A stretch of 64,000 bases of DNA from Anaerococcus rubeinfantis (GCF_001487145.1 NZ_LN913016.1:744001-808000), one strand, 5' to 3'. Positions 29,030-38,559 are shown, counted from the first letter of the stretch. Numbers and translations are program-made. The notes: a model not told the origin generated them from the letters alone.

Positions 29030-29894
29030 TGTTTTTTGTATTTTTTTAACTTCCTGTTCAAAAAAATTTGATAAGGATAAGTATGTAGCTGTTGTGGATA
29101 ATGAAGGTATATCTAAAGAGTTATTTGAAAAAGAATTAAGCTACTATCAAAAATATTATATAAAAAAGTATGGTGACAATTTTTTAGAAGAAAAATCTAA
29201 AAAAGGGAATTCCAATTATAAAAAATTAGAATCTAATCTTCTAGATTCTCTTGTTATTGACCAGGTAATGGTAAATGATTTGAAGAAAAACAAGGTTAAA
29301 GTTACCAAAAATGATTCAAAAGAAACAATCGACAAACTTATAGAACAAATTTCTTCAAAGGATTCTTTACTAGAAAATGTAAAAACATTTGGTGTTAGTG
29401 AAGATGAATTTGATGAAATTACCTACCAAGATTCTATAAGAAAAAAGCATTATGATTATTTTTTAAACAATAATAATATTAAAGATTCTGAAATACTTAA
29501 ATATTTTGAGGAGAATAAAAATCTCCAAAAAAAATACAAGTATGATTGTTTGATTTTTGATGATAAAAATGAAGCTATAAAAGTAAGGGAATCTATTAAA
29601 AATTCTGAGGATTTCAAGAAGAAAATGAAATTAAGAATTAAAAATTATGATGTGTATAGGTCAGATTTTGTATATGAAGATGATCCCTTGCTTAAAAAAT
29701 CATCATTATCAAAAGTAAATGTTATTGGAAATGTATTTAAATTTAAAGATTCTTATATTATTTTAATGATTAATTCGGAAAGCAAAAATAAAAAGAATTT
29801 ACTTCTTGATGCAAAAGAGATTTATTTAGAAAATGAATATAATAAATATTTGGAAAAACTTATAAAAAATTCAAATATCAAGCTTTTTATTTGA
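28992..29894 (+). CDS. Second PrsA/SurA-like lipoprotein with a degenerate isomerase region
   Basis: The start is set at ATG 28992 because it begins a proper lipoprotein signal (KIVILIISVFCIFLTSC, lipobox Cys22); the open frame continues upstream only as Lys/Arg-rich shadow of the previous gene. It has 300 aa. The N-terminal half resembles the preceding PrsA (ELLDSLVIDQVMVNDLKKNKVKV against MLVQDKLIADDMKKNKVKV), consistent with tandem duplication. The C-terminal half keeps the layout (YKYDCLIFDDKNEAIKVRESI) but lacks the parvulin GGDLG and GFHI motifs, so it is probably a chaperone without isomerase activity. The overlap with prsA is 38 bp, suggesting coupling. Confidence 0.75.
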   Translation: MKNKKKIVILIISVFCIFLTSCSKKFDKDKYVAVVDNEGISKELFEKELSYYQKYYIKKYGDNFLEEKSKKGNSNYKKLESNLLDSLVIDQVMVNDLKKNKVKVTKNDSKETIDKLIEQISSKDSLLENVKTFGVSEDEFDEITYQDSIRKKHYDYFLNNNNIKDSEILKYFEENKNLQKKYKYDCLIFDDKNEAIKVRESIKNSEDFKKKMKLRIKNYDVYRSDFVYEDDPLLKKSSLSKVNVIGNVFKFKDSYIILMINSESKNKKNLLLDAKEIYLENEYNKYLEKLIKNSNIKLFI

Positions 29895-29934
29895 TAAATG
29901 CTTGAAATAAATAAAATATTTATGTATAATCTAA

Positions 29935-29940
29935 TTTAGA
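29935..29940 (+). promoter_or_regulatory. -10 element upstream of the HU gene
   Basis: A perfect TATAAT 43 bp before the HU ATG. No good -35 at the normal spacing. TTGAAA lies 27 bp away, too far. Confidence 0.4.
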
Positions 29941-29982
29941 GTTAAGCAGAATAAGATTAAGATTGATTTATAAGGAGGATAT

Positions 29983-30264
29983 ATGAATAAATCAGAATTA
30001 TTAGTTAATATCTCAGAAAAAAGTGGACTTAAAAAAGTTGAAGCTGAAAGAGCTTTAAATGCTTTTATTGAAACAGTAACAGAATCACTTCAAAAAGAAG
30101 AAAAAGTTCAACTTGTAGGATTCGGTACATTTGAAACTAGAGACAGAAAAGCAAGAGAAGGAAGAAATCCTAGAAAACCTGACGAAGTTATTAAAATTCC
30201 AGCTTCAAAAGCACCAGTTTTCAAAGCAGGTAAAACTTTAAAAGAAGCAGTAAATAATAAATAA
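29983..30264 (+). CDS. hup: HU family DNA-binding protein
   Basis: This 93 aa histone-like protein bends and compacts DNA. MNKSELLVNISEKSGLKKVEAE, VQLVGFGTFETRDRKAREGRNP (the start of the DNA-binding arm with its Pro) and FKAGKTLKEAV are canonical. It is monocistronic with a strong AAGGAGGAT Shine-Dalgarno and the terminator at 30281. HU after the mfd-prsA run is a common Firmicutes arrangement. Confidence 0.97.
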   Translation: MNKSELLVNISEKSGLKKVEAERALNAFIETVTESLQKEEKVQLVGFGTFETRDRKAREGRNPRKPDEVIKIPASKAPVFKAGKTLKEAVNNK

Positions 30265-30280
30265 TAATTTGATTATATAT

Positions 30281-30309
30281 AAAACCCAGAATCTTATTTC
30301 TGGGTTTTT
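30281..30309 (+). terminator. Terminator between the HU gene and rqcH (convergent)
   Basis: AAAACCCAGAA pairs with TTCTGGGTTTT followed by T-rich sequence. With A-runs on the other side it can also end rqcH transcripts on the - strand. Confidence 0.85.
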
Positions 30310-30315
30310 CTGTAT

Positions 30316-32064
30316 TTATTTTATTTTTTTATAGAGCTTACTTGGATTGTTAGTCATATCAACTGTAATTGTATTGAAGTTTTCATAATAGACCATACCA
30401 AGTTTAGCGCCTTTTTCTTTTCTTACATTCTTTTTTTCAGTATAATCTACATCAACCTTATTTGATTTAGCTTGTGATGAATTTTCTGCTGCAAGATAAG
30501 AAGCTATTTTTATATCATTTTCTGTCAGCGAATTAGTTTTCAAAATAACATGACTTCCTGGTGCATTTCTCACATGGAAGAAATAGTCATTTTTACCTGC
30601 AAGTTTTAAGGTTATATAATCATTTTGTCTTGAATTTTTTCCAACAAAGATTGTGCTATCATCAAGAGTTTTAAATTGTATTGGTTTTGATTTAGATTTA
30701 TTTTTTTTCTTGTTTCTACTAGTATTTTTTATTATCTTATTTTCTATTAATTCTTCTTTTATTTCATCCAAATCGTTTATACTTTCACTTCTTTCAACAA
30801 AATCTCTTAATTGTTCTAAATAGCTTAGGAAATCTTCTTCTTTTGGAAGGTCGATTTTTGCAAAATCTATAGAATTTTTAATTTTTTTATATCTTTTATA
30901 ATAAGAATCAACATTTTCCCAAGGATTTTTTCTATCATCAAGATTAATTTTTATTTTTTTATTTTCATCATAAAAATTATTAAGGATAATTTCTTTATCT
31001 CCTTTTTTTAGTTTATTAACATTTGCAGCTAATAGGTCACCTTTCATCCTATAAGATTCCATATTAGATTCTTTTGCCAAATTTTTATTTAAAATACTTA
31101 TTTTTTTATTTACAGTTTTAATTTGATTGTTAATTTTTCTTATTAAATTATTTTTAATTTGTCTTAATCTGTCATTAGACTTGTTACTTTCATAGAAAGT
31201 TTCAATAGCACAACTCATTTTTTCGTAGTCTACTTTTTCAAATCCTAGAGATTTTAATTCTGTAAAGTAGAATTCTTTGTACTTTCTACTGTCCTTATAT
31301 AAAACAGGATTATATGAATCTTCTATAAGATTATTTCTTAGCTTATAAAGATTTTGGTTTAACAAATGTTTCTCATCTTCACTTACAAGACCCCAATTAA
31401 TTCTAGGATCAATATTGGATCTGTAGATTAACTCTTTAGCAATAGTAGGAGAAAATCCTAGGTAAGTTTGGTATAAAAACTTTTGTGGATTTTGATTATC
31501 TGGTATATTTTTGTCTAATTTTAATATATCATCAGAAAAATCAGAATCTAAAATATTTATTTTCTCACTTTCAATAAAATTATAAGAAAGTCCTGGTAGT
31601 ATTTGTCTAACAGAAGACATTTTTAAATTTACTCTTTTTATAGAATCAATTATCTTGTAATTTTCATCGGTTAAAATTATGTTAGAATATTTTCCCATAA
31701 TTTCAACAATTAATTTATTTGAAATATCAAATCCCATCTCATCAACTGATGAAATGTGAAAGATTATAACCCTATCTAGTTTATATTGGTCAATATCAAC
31801 AATCTTACTTTGATTTAAATGCTTTCTTAAGACCATACAAAAATTTGGGGGGCTTATTGGATTTTCATATTTTTTATCAGTTATATGAACCCTCGCCTCG
31901 TTATTATTTGCACTTAATAATAATTTGTAACTTTTTCCTACAGAATATATATTAAAAATTATATCATTTTTTGAAGGTTGGCTTATTTTTTGAATTTTAC
32001 CACCCAGCAATAATTTTTTTATTTCATAAGTTATGGATTTTGTAACTAAACCATCAAAACTCAT
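30316..32064 (-). CDS. rqcH: Ribosome quality control protein RqcH (NEMF/Rqc2, NFACT family)
   Basis: This protein recognises 50S subunits carrying obstructed nascent chains and recruits tRNA(Ala) to add C-terminal poly-alanine tags for degradation (known for Bacillus RqcH). It has 582 aa. The NFACT-N domain (MSFDGLVTKSITYEIKKLL, then FCMVLRKHLNQSKI), the central helical/coiled-coil region rich in Lys/Asn, and the NFACT-R domain (FVGKNSRQNDYITLKLAGK, FFHVRNAPGSHVIL) are in order. Some older annotations call it fibronectin-binding protein. It is divergent from gmk with its own -10 (32095-32103). Confidence 0.93.
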   Translation of the reverse strand: MSFDGLVTKSITYEIKKLLLGGKIQKISQPSKNDIIFNIYSVGKSYKLLLSANNNEARVHITDKKYENPISPPNFCMVLRKHLNQSKIVDIDQYKLDRVIIFHISSVDEMGFDISNKLIVEIMGKYSNIILTDENYKIIDSIKRVNLKMSSVRQILPGLSYNFIESEKINILDSDFSDDILKLDKNIPDNQNPQKFLYQTYLGFSPTIAKELIYRSNIDPRINWGLVSEDEKHLLNQNLYKLRNNLIEDSYNPVLYKDSRKYKEFYFTELKSLGFEKVDYEKMSCAIETFYESNKSNDRLRQIKNNLIRKINNQIKTVNKKISILNKNLAKESNMESYRMKGDLLAANVNKLKKGDKEIILNNFYDENKKIKINLDDRKNPWENVDSYYKRYKKIKNSIDFAKIDLPKEEDFLSYLEQLRDFVERSESINDLDEIKEELIENKIIKNTSRNKKKNKSKSKPIQFKTLDDSTIFVGKNSRQNDYITLKLAGKNDYFFHVRNAPGSHVILKTNSLTENDIKIASYLAAENSSQAKSNKVDVDYTEKKNVRKEKGAKLGMVYYENFNTITVDMTNNPSKLYKKIK

Positions 32065-32094
32065 TAAATCACCTCTTTATTTTTTATATCTATA

Positions 32095-32103
32095 ATTATA
32101 TCA
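32095..32103 (-). promoter_or_regulatory. Extended -10 promoter for rqcH
   Basis: TGATATAAT on the - strand, about 31 bp before the rqcH ATG, divergent from the gmk promoter. Confidence 0.55.
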
Positions 32104-32113
32104 GATAATAAAC

Positions 32114-32142
32114 TTGAACTAAATTTTTCCATAAAGTAAAAT
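32114..32142 (+). promoter_or_regulatory. Promoter for the gmk operon
   Basis: TTGAAC (32114-32119), a 17 bp spacer and TAAAAT (32137-32142), with a TAAGGAGG Shine-Dalgarno before the gmk ATG. Confidence 0.6.
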
Positions 32143-32162
32143 AGTACTAATAAGGAGGCACG

Positions 32163-32759
32163 ATGAAAAAAGGATTTTTATTAGTAATATCTGGACCTTC
32201 AGGTGTTGGAAAAGGAACAGTGTTGCATGATCTTATGAATACACAGAAAAACTTAGTTTATTCAGTTTCTGTTACAACTAGGAAAAGTAGACCTGGTGAG
32301 ATAGAAGGGGTAAGCTATTTTTTTAAGAGTCATGAAGAATTTGAAAAAATGATTGAAGAAGATAAATTTTTAGAGTACGCAAAAGTTCATGATAATTATT
32401 ATGGTACACCAAAAGATTTTGTTGAAGAAAAAATCAATGAAGGTAAGATAGTTATTTTAGAAATAGATGTTCAAGGAGCATTAAATGTTAAGAAAAATAT
32501 TGATAATGGGGTTTATATTTTTCTAGCGCCTCCTAGCCTTAGCGAACTAAAAAATAGGATAGTTAACAGAGGAACTGAAACAGAAAGTGACATCAATTTA
32601 AGGATGAATAATGCGAGAAAAGAATTATCTTATATAAAAAATTATGATTATTTAGTTGTAAATGATCATTTGAATTCTGCTATAAATTTAGTTAATGAAA
32701 TAATAAATGCAGAAAAACATAGGGTTTTTAGAGAAGATATAGATTTTGAAAAGGAGTAA
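32163..32759 (+). CDS. gmk: Guanylate kinase
   Basis: It phosphorylates GMP to GDP. It has 198 aa with the P-loop SGPSGVGKGTVL (about 10-21), VSVTTRKSRPGEIEGVSYFF (GMP binding) and LEIDVQGALNV. It heads a five-gene run (gmk-rpoZ-coaBC-priA-ftsY) typical of Firmicutes, although the yicC and remA genes that often precede gmk are not here. Confidence 0.97.
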   Translation: MKKGFLLVISGPSGVGKGTVLHDLMNTQKNLVYSVSVTTRKSRPGEIEGVSYFFKSHEEFEKMIEEDKFLEYAKVHDNYYGTPKDFVEEKINEGKIVILEIDVQGALNVKKNIDNGVYIFLAPPSLSELKNRIVNRGTETESDINLRMNNARKELSYIKNYDYLVVNDHLNSAINLVNEIINAEKHRVFREDIDFEKE

Positions 32760-32761
32760 AT

Positions 32762-32950
32762 ATGAATAATCCATCTTTTAAAGAATTATCAGAAATAAGT
32801 TCAAGCAGATATGAAATTTGCATGATGGCAGCAAAAAGGGCAAGAAGAATTGTAAATGGTTCAGATTTATTGACCAAAGATAATGAAGATAAACCTGTTA
32901 CTCAAGCTTTACATGAAATAATGGAAGGAAAAGTTAAGAAAAATGATTAA
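32762..32950 (+). CDS. rpoZ: DNA-directed RNA polymerase omega subunit
   Basis: This 62 aa subunit supports RNA polymerase assembly. SSRYEICMMAAKRARRIVNG and KPVTQALHEIMEGKV match omega, including the conserved MxAAKRAR core. It starts 2 bp after gmk with an AAGGAG Shine-Dalgarno inside the gmk end and overlaps coaBC by 8 bp. Confidence 0.95.
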   Translation: MNNPSFKELSEISSSRYEICMMAAKRARRIVNGSDLLTKDNEDKPVTQALHEIMEGKVKKND

Positions 32951-34115
32951 GGGTAAAAATATTCTCCTTGGTGTAAGTGGGGGAATAGCGGCCTATAAAA
33001 CTTTAGAACTATGCTCTAGATTAAAAAAAGAAGGAGCAAATTTAAAAATAATAATGACAAAGGCAGCTTGTGAATTTGTAAGTCCTTTGTCATTTGAAAC
33101 AATGGGCAAATGTATTGTTTATTCTGACATGTTTGAAGGTCATCATGACAAAGTTTATCATATTGAACTTCCAAAATGGGCGGATGTTTTTTTACTTGCG
33201 CCTTTAAGTGCGAATACACTTGCAAAAATGACCTATGGAATAGCAGATAACATGCTTACAGCATCTATTTTAGCTTGTGACAAAGATATTATAGTTGCAC
33301 CAACTATGAATACAAATATGCTAAACAATGAGTCGACCCAAAATAATTTAAAAATAATAAAAGAAAGAGGAGTACATATAATTAATCCTAATTCTGGTCT
33401 TCTAGCATGTGATACTAGGGGAGACGGAAGAATGGAAGAGCCTGAAAATATAGTTAGATATCTTGATTATTATTTTACAAAAAAAGATTTAAAGGGAAAG
33501 AAAATTATTGTTTCTGCAGGCCCAACAGTGGAACCAATAGATTATGTAAGATTTATCACAAATAAATCAAGTGGGAAAATGGGATATAATATTGCCATCG
33601 AAGCTTTCAAAAGGGGAGCTGATGTAAAATTAGTTTCAGGACCTGTAAATCCTATGGATACATCTGGTATTGATAAAGTTAATATTAGAACAAATAAGGA
33701 TTTAAAAGATGCAATCGAAATGGATTTTGATAATTGCGATGCTTTGATAATGTCAGCAGCTCCAACAGACTATAAGGTTAGAGAAGTAAGCGATAAAAAA
33801 ATCAAAAAAAATGGCGACAATTTAAATTTGGAATTGATTGAAAATATAGATATTTTAAAATATTTTGGAAATAAAAAAGATAAGCAAATTTTAATTGGTT
33901 TTGCTGCAGAAACAGATGATCTTATTAAAAATGCGAAAATCAAATTAGAATCTAAAAAAGCTGATTATATTATAGCTAATGATCTTAAAAAGAAAGGAGC
34001 AGGATTTGATGTTGATACAAATATTGCATCAATTCTCTCAAAAGATAAGGTTGAAAAACTTGATATAATGACAAAGAAAGAACTGGCAAATAGAATTTTA
34101 GATCTTTTAGTCTAG
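32943..34115 (+). CDS. coaBC: Bifunctional phosphopantothenoylcysteine decarboxylase / phosphopantothenate--cysteine ligase
   Basis: It carries out two consecutive steps of coenzyme A synthesis. It has 390 aa. The flavin-binding decarboxylase half has LGVSGGIAAYKTLELCSRL, an active-site His near LPKWADVFLLAPLSANTLAKM, PTMNTNMLN, and the catalytic Cys in GLLACDTRGDGRM (about 155-167). The ligase half begins at IIVSAGPTVEPIDYVRFI with NKSSGKMGYN. It overlaps rpoZ by 8 bp. The CoA it makes is the substrate of the AcpS domain encoded at 12454. Confidence 0.96.
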   Translation: MIKGKNILLGVSGGIAAYKTLELCSRLKKEGANLKIIMTKAACEFVSPLSFETMGKCIVYSDMFEGHHDKVYHIELPKWADVFLLAPLSANTLAKMTYGIADNMLTASILACDKDIIVAPTMNTNMLNNESTQNNLKIIKERGVHIINPNSGLLACDTRGDGRMEEPENIVRYLDYYFTKKDLKGKKIIVSAGPTVEPIDYVRFITNKSSGKMGYNIAIEAFKRGADVKLVSGPVNPMDTSGIDKVNIRTNKDLKDAIEMDFDNCDALIMSAAPTDYKVREVSDKKIKKNGDNLNLELIENIDILKYFGNKKDKQILIGFAAETDDLIKNAKIKLESKKADYIIANDLKKKGAGFDVDTNIASILSKDKVEKLDIMTKKELANRILDLLV

Positions 34116-34123
34116 GTGATAAA

Positions 34124-36502
34124 TTGTATTGTTATGTAATACTTGATAGTAAAAGTAGATTTTTGGATAGGTCTTTTACTTATCATATACCTGATAAATT
34201 TAAAAATAAAATAAAAAAAGGGATGAGGGTTATTGTCCCATTTGGCAAAGGCAATAAGAATACTATTGCCTTTGTTTACGATATAGTAGAAAATATTGAT
34301 GATGATTTTGAAACTAAAGATGTAGTAGAAATCATAGATTCAAAAGCCTTAGTTGATAATGAGCTAATAAATCTAGCTTTTTTTATGAATAAAAGATATC
34401 TTTCACCACTAAGATCTTGTATTAGACAAGTACTACCTGCTGGAAATATAAAAGAAATAAAAGAATATTTTTATAAAACAAAAAAATTAGATAAAAAAGA
34501 TAAATTTTACAATGTTTTTGAAAGCAAAAGATCCTTGGATGAGCTTTTAAATAAGTATGACTTAAATAAGGATATTTTAGATGAATACAAGGATAAGGGG
34601 CTAATAAATTCATATTTTGATATAAGTTCAAACCAAAAAATAAATTATGATATTTTTGTGAGTTTAAAAGAAAATTTTGATGATAGTAAAATATCAAAAA
34701 ACGCTATAAAACAAAAAGATATTATAAATTATTTAAGAAAAAATACAGAAGTTGAATATAAAGAACTTTTAAGTAAAACCAAATCTAGTAAAAACTCTTT
34801 TGATTCTTTAGTTAAAAAAAATATCCTAAATATTAGAAAAATTGAAGTCAACAAGGCTTTGGTAAAGAATATTGAAAAATATCATAAATTCACCTTAAAT
34901 GACGAACAAAATTCAGCTTTTAAAAAAATAATAAAAAATCCGGATTCTTCATTTTTATTAAAAGGAGTTACTGGAAGTGGAAAAACTGAGGTTTTTCTAC
35001 AAGTTGTTGAAGAAAATTTGAAAAAAGGAAAAGATTCAATAATACTTGTTCCAGAAATTTCTTTAACTCCTCAGACTATAGAAAGATTTCAAGGAAGATT
35101 TAAGCAAAAAATTGCCATAATGCATTCAAGGCTTAGTCAAAAAGAAAGATTTCAACAATGGAGAATGATAAAAAATGGAGAAGTTAAAATCGTTGTTGGG
35201 GCAAGAAGTGCAATATTTGCACCATTTAAAAATCTTGGTCTCATAATAATTGATGAAGAACATGATAAAAGTTATATATCTTCCCAAGATCCAAAATTTC
35301 ACACAGATGAATTAGCTTTGTTTAGGAGAGATTATAACAAGGCAACTTTGATTTTTGCATCAGCAACCCCATCGATAAAAACTATGACAAAAACTTTGGA
35401 TGGAGAATATAATTTACTTGAACTAAAAGAAAGGGTAAATGGCAAGCTTCCAAAAGTTCATATAGTAGATATGAGAGAAGAATTGAAAAATTCAAACTAT
35501 TCTATGATAAGCTCGATTTTATATGAAAAAATAAATGAAAAATTAAAAAGAGATGAACAAGTTATTTTATTTTTAAATAAAATTGGTCACAATTCATTTA
35601 CTTTTTGCAGGCACTGCGGCTATGTTATTAAATGTGAAGCTTGCGATGTTTCGATGACTTATCATAAAAATGTATCAAAGCTAGTTTGCCATTATTGTGG
35701 AAGGACTAAAAATCAACCTCAAATTTGTCCTGCATGTGGATCAAAAAAAATCAAAGAATTTGGAGCAGGAACTGAAAAATTGGAAGAGGAGATAAAAGAA
35801 TTATTTCCAAAAGCTAAAGTTATTAGAATGGATTCTATGACTGCAAAAGATAAGTCGACTTATAACTTGATGTATAAAAATATGAAGGATAATAAAGTAG
35901 ATATACTCATAGGAACTCAAATGATTGCGAAAGGGCTTGATTTTGATAATGTTACTTTAGTTGGAATAATCAGTGCAGACTTATCATTAAATATTGATGA
36001 CTATACTGCTTATGAAACAAGTTTTGAGCTTTTAACTCAAGTTTCAGGAAGAGCTGGTAGGGCAGATAAAAAAGGAGAAGTTATAATACAAACTTATAGA
36101 CCTGATAATTTTGTAATAAATGCTGCAAGTAAAAATGATTACCAAGGATTTTATAATTATGAAATTGAATCAAGAAAAGCATTTGAATATCCGCCTTTTG
36201 TAAATTTGATAACTATAAAAGTATTAGATGAGTCAAGAATAAAATGTATGGATATTTCAAAAAAAATAAAATATTATCTCGATTTAGAATACGAAAAAGA
36301 TAGAGAAGTAAAAATAATTGGACCAAATCCATGTAAAATATCTCGCATTAATAACAAATACAGATACAATATAATTATAAAATTAAAAGATGAAAAATTA
36401 GAAGAAATTTCTGATTTTCTTGTAAGACTTAAAAATTATTTTATAAATAAAAGTAAAGATACAAGTATACTAGTAGCATTAAATCCAAGCGATATAAATT
36501 AA
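34124..36502 (+). CDS. priA: Primosomal replication restart helicase PriA
   Basis: It reloads the replication machinery at stalled forks. It has 792 aa from a TTG start at 34124, with TAGGTGAT as Shine-Dalgarno and no in-frame ATG nearby. The N-terminal 3'-DNA-binding domain (RFLDRSFTYHIPD) is followed by helicase motifs GVTGSGKTEVFLQ (about 284-296), DEEHDKSY and the Cys-rich zinc region (CRHCGY, CEACDVS, CHYCGR, CPACGS, about 495-545), then LTQVSGRAGRADKKG (motif VI). It lies in the typical coaBC-priA pair. Confidence 0.96.
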   Translation: MYCYVILDSKSRFLDRSFTYHIPDKFKNKIKKGMRVIVPFGKGNKNTIAFVYDIVENIDDDFETKDVVEIIDSKALVDNELINLAFFMNKRYLSPLRSCIRQVLPAGNIKEIKEYFYKTKKLDKKDKFYNVFESKRSLDELLNKYDLNKDILDEYKDKGLINSYFDISSNQKINYDIFVSLKENFDDSKISKNAIKQKDIINYLRKNTEVEYKELLSKTKSSKNSFDSLVKKNILNIRKIEVNKALVKNIEKYHKFTLNDEQNSAFKKIIKNPDSSFLLKGVTGSGKTEVFLQVVEENLKKGKDSIILVPEISLTPQTIERFQGRFKQKIAIMHSRLSQKERFQQWRMIKNGEVKIVVGARSAIFAPFKNLGLIIIDEEHDKSYISSQDPKFHTDELALFRRDYNKATLIFASATPSIKTMTKTLDGEYNLLELKERVNGKLPKVHIVDMREELKNSNYSMISSILYEKINEKLKRDEQVILFLNKIGHNSFTFCRHCGYVIKCEACDVSMTYHKNVSKLVCHYCGRTKNQPQICPACGSKKIKEFGAGTEKLEEEIKELFPKAKVIRMDSMTAKDKSTYNLMYKNMKDNKVDILIGTQMIAKGLDFDNVTLVGIISADLSLNIDDYTAYETSFELLTQVSGRAGRADKKGEVIIQTYRPDNFVINAASKNDYQGFYNYEIESRKAFEYPPFVNLITIKVLDESRIKCMDISKKIKYYLDLEYEKDREVKIIGPNPCKISRINNKYRYNIIIKLKDEKLEEISDFLVRLKNYFINKSKDTSILVALNPSDIN

Positions 36503-36511
36503 GGAGATAAA

Positions 36512-37639
36512 ATGTTTGAATTTTTTAAGAAAAAAAATAAAGATGAAGAAGTTGATAATGAAAAATTAGAAAAAGAGCCTTTTCAAAATGAAGAAACTTC
36601 TGATCAACTAAAAGAAAACATAGATGAAGAATATAATAAAGATGATGTAGAAGAAAATTTAATAGAAAATGAACAATTAGCTAATAATAATTTTGAAGAA
36701 AAAAAAGATCAAGATGAGGACTTAGGTTTTTTTGCTAAATTATCTAAGGGTTTATCAAAAACTAGAGAACAATTTTCATCAAATCTTAAAAACTTATTTA
36801 CTGCCAATGTAAAAATTGACGATGATTTATATGATGAATTAGAAGAAATTTTAATATCTGCTGATATAGGAATGCAATCTACAATCGAAATTGTAGATCA
36901 ATTAAAAGATGAAATAAAAGAAAGATCAATCAAAAATTCAGAAGAAATTTTTCCTTTATTAAAAGAAATAATGGAAAATAAATTAGATGAAAAAAATTTA
37001 GAAAATAAATTAAATGTATCAAAAGAAAAGCTAAGTGTTATTTTGGTTATTGGAGTAAATGGTGTAGGAAAAACTACAACTATCGGAAAACTTGCTTATA
37101 ACCTAAAAAAAGAAGGTCACAAGGTTACCTTAGCAGCTGCTGATACTTTTAGAGCAGCAGCAATAGAGCAACTTGACTTATGGGCAAAACAATCAAATAC
37201 ACAAATGATTGCTCATAAAGAAGGGTCAGATCCATCTGCCGTAATTTTTGATGCTATACAAGCAGCAAAAGCCAATGGTTCAGACGTATTAATTTGTGAT
37301 ACAGCTGGAAGACTTCATAACAAAAAAAATCTTATGAATGAGCTTGAAAAAATAAATAGAACAATTTCAACTCACGCTAATAATGCAAATAGAGAAAATT
37401 TATTGGTGTTAGATGCAACGACAGGACAAAATGCTATAAGCCAACTTAGAGAATTTAAAAATGTTTGTGATATAAGCGGATTAATCTTAACAAAACTTGA
37501 TGGAACTGCAAAAGGTGGCGTGATTTTCCCTCTTCAAGTTGAACTTGAAGTACCAGTTAAGTATATTGGAGTAGGAGAAGGAATAAATAATTTAGAAAAA
37601 TTTGATTCAAAATCATTTGTGGAAGCAATGTTTGAATAA
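36512..37639 (+). CDS. ftsY: Signal recognition particle receptor FtsY
   Basis: This SRP GTPase receives the SRP-ribosome complex at the membrane. It has 375 aa. The first about 75 residues are a strongly acidic A domain, followed by the N domain and the G domain: GVNGVGKTTTIGKLA (about 181-195), AADTFRAAAIEQL, CDTAGRLHNKKNLM and TKLDGTAKGG. It has an AAGGAG Shine-Dalgarno 9 bp after priA. The usual partners smc or ffh are not adjacent, but the protein is unmistakable. Confidence 0.97.
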   Translation: MFEFFKKKNKDEEVDNEKLEKEPFQNEETSDQLKENIDEEYNKDDVEENLIENEQLANNNFEEKKDQDEDLGFFAKLSKGLSKTREQFSSNLKNLFTANVKIDDDLYDELEEILISADIGMQSTIEIVDQLKDEIKERSIKNSEEIFPLLKEIMENKLDEKNLENKLNVSKEKLSVILVIGVNGVGKTTTIGKLAYNLKKEGHKVTLAAADTFRAAAIEQLDLWAKQSNTQMIAHKEGSDPSAVIFDAIQAAKANGSDVLICDTAGRLHNKKNLMNELEKINRTISTHANNANRENLLVLDATTGQNAISQLREFKNVCDISGLILTKLDGTAKGGVIFPLQVELEVPVKYIGVGEGINNLEKFDSKSFVEAMFE

Positions 37640-37641
37640 AC

Positions 37642-37670
37642 TTGTAATATATTAAAATTTATGGTATATT
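37642..37670 (+). promoter_or_regulatory. Promoter for rpsB-tsf
   Basis: TTGTAA (37642-37647), a 17 bp spacer and TATATT (37665-37670) preceded by TGG (extended -10). The start site would leave a leader of about 95 nt before rpsB. Confidence 0.7.
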
Positions 37671-37686
37671 ACATAAGTACTATGCA

Positions 37687-37747
37687 CATCTTTGGATAGG
37701 TTTGCGTTGCTAATTTAAATTGGTTTAAAATCTAGGTGAAAAAGATG
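37687..37747 (+). promoter_or_regulatory. Structured 5' leader of rpsB-tsf
   Basis: CATCTTT (37687-37693) pairs perfectly with AAAGATG (37741-37747), and inside it AGGTTT (37698-37703) pairs with AAATCT (37728-37733). The nested stems lie wholly in the untranslated leader, 26 nt before the rpsB ATG. The position is that of a ribosomal-protein autoregulatory leader; that role is inference. Confidence 0.5.
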
Positions 37748-37773
37748 GAAGAAAATAAACGGAGGTAAGATAT

Positions 37774-38559
37774 ATGTCAATAGTATCAATGAAAAAATTA
37801 TTAGAAGCTGGTGTACATTTCGGTCACCAAACAAGAAGATGGAACCCAAAAATGAAAAAATTCATCTTCACAGAAAGAAATGGAATCTATATTATAGATT
37901 TAGCAAAAACTGCAGGTCAAATTGAAAAAGCTTACGAAACAATTAGAGATATTGCTAGCGAAGGTGGAAATATTTTATTCGTAGGAACAAAAAAACAAGC
38001 TCAAGATTCCATAGAACAAGAAGCTAAAAGATGTGGTCAATATTATGTATCTAACAGATGGTTAGGTGGAATGTTGACAAACTTTAACACAATCAGAAAT
38101 TCTGTAAACAAACTTAAAAAATATGAAACAATGGAAGAAGATGGAACATTTGATCTTCTACCTAAAAAAGAAGTTTTACAATTAAATAAAGAAATGGATA
38201 AATTAGAAAAAAATCTTGGTGGTATCAAAGATATGGAAGAGCTACCAGATGTATTATTTGTAGTTGATCCATCAAACGAAGAAATAGCAGTTCACGAAGC
38301 AAGAATTTTAGGAATTCCTGTTATATCAATTGTTGATACAAACTGTGATCCAGATGTTGTAGATATAGCTATACCAGGAAATGATGATGCTATAAGAGCT
38401 GTAAAACTTATAACTTCACTAATGGCAGATGCTGTTATAGAAGGAAACCAAGGTAGCGAATTCGCTGTAAGTGAGGAAGACTTCGAAGAAGCAGAGACTG
38501 ATGAAGAAGAATCTGAACAATCATCTGAAGAAAATGAAGAAGAATCAATAGAGGAATAA
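37774..38559 (+). CDS. rpsB: 30S ribosomal protein S2
   Basis: This 261 aa protein binds the 30S head-body junction. [47 protein letters not shown] and the C-terminal [25 protein letters not shown] are canonical. The last about 30 residues form an acidic Glu/Ser-rich tail (from about residue 230) that makes it slightly longer than typical Firmicutes S2. ACGGAGGTAAG is the Shine-Dalgarno. It is cotranscribed with tsf behind a structured leader. Confidence 0.97.
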   Translation: MSIVSMKKLLEAGVHFGHQTRRWNPKMKKFIFTERNGIYIIDLAKTAGQIEKAYETIRDIASEGGNILFVGTKKQAQDSIEQEAKRCGQYYVSNRWLGGMLTNFNTIRNSVNKLKKYETMEEDGTFDLLPKKEVLQLNKEMDKLEKNLGGIKDMEELPDVLFVVDPSNEEIAVHEARILGIPVISIVDTNCDPDVVDIAIPGNDDAIRAVKLITSLMADAVIEGNQGSEFAVSEEDFEEAETDEEESEQSSEENEEESIEE

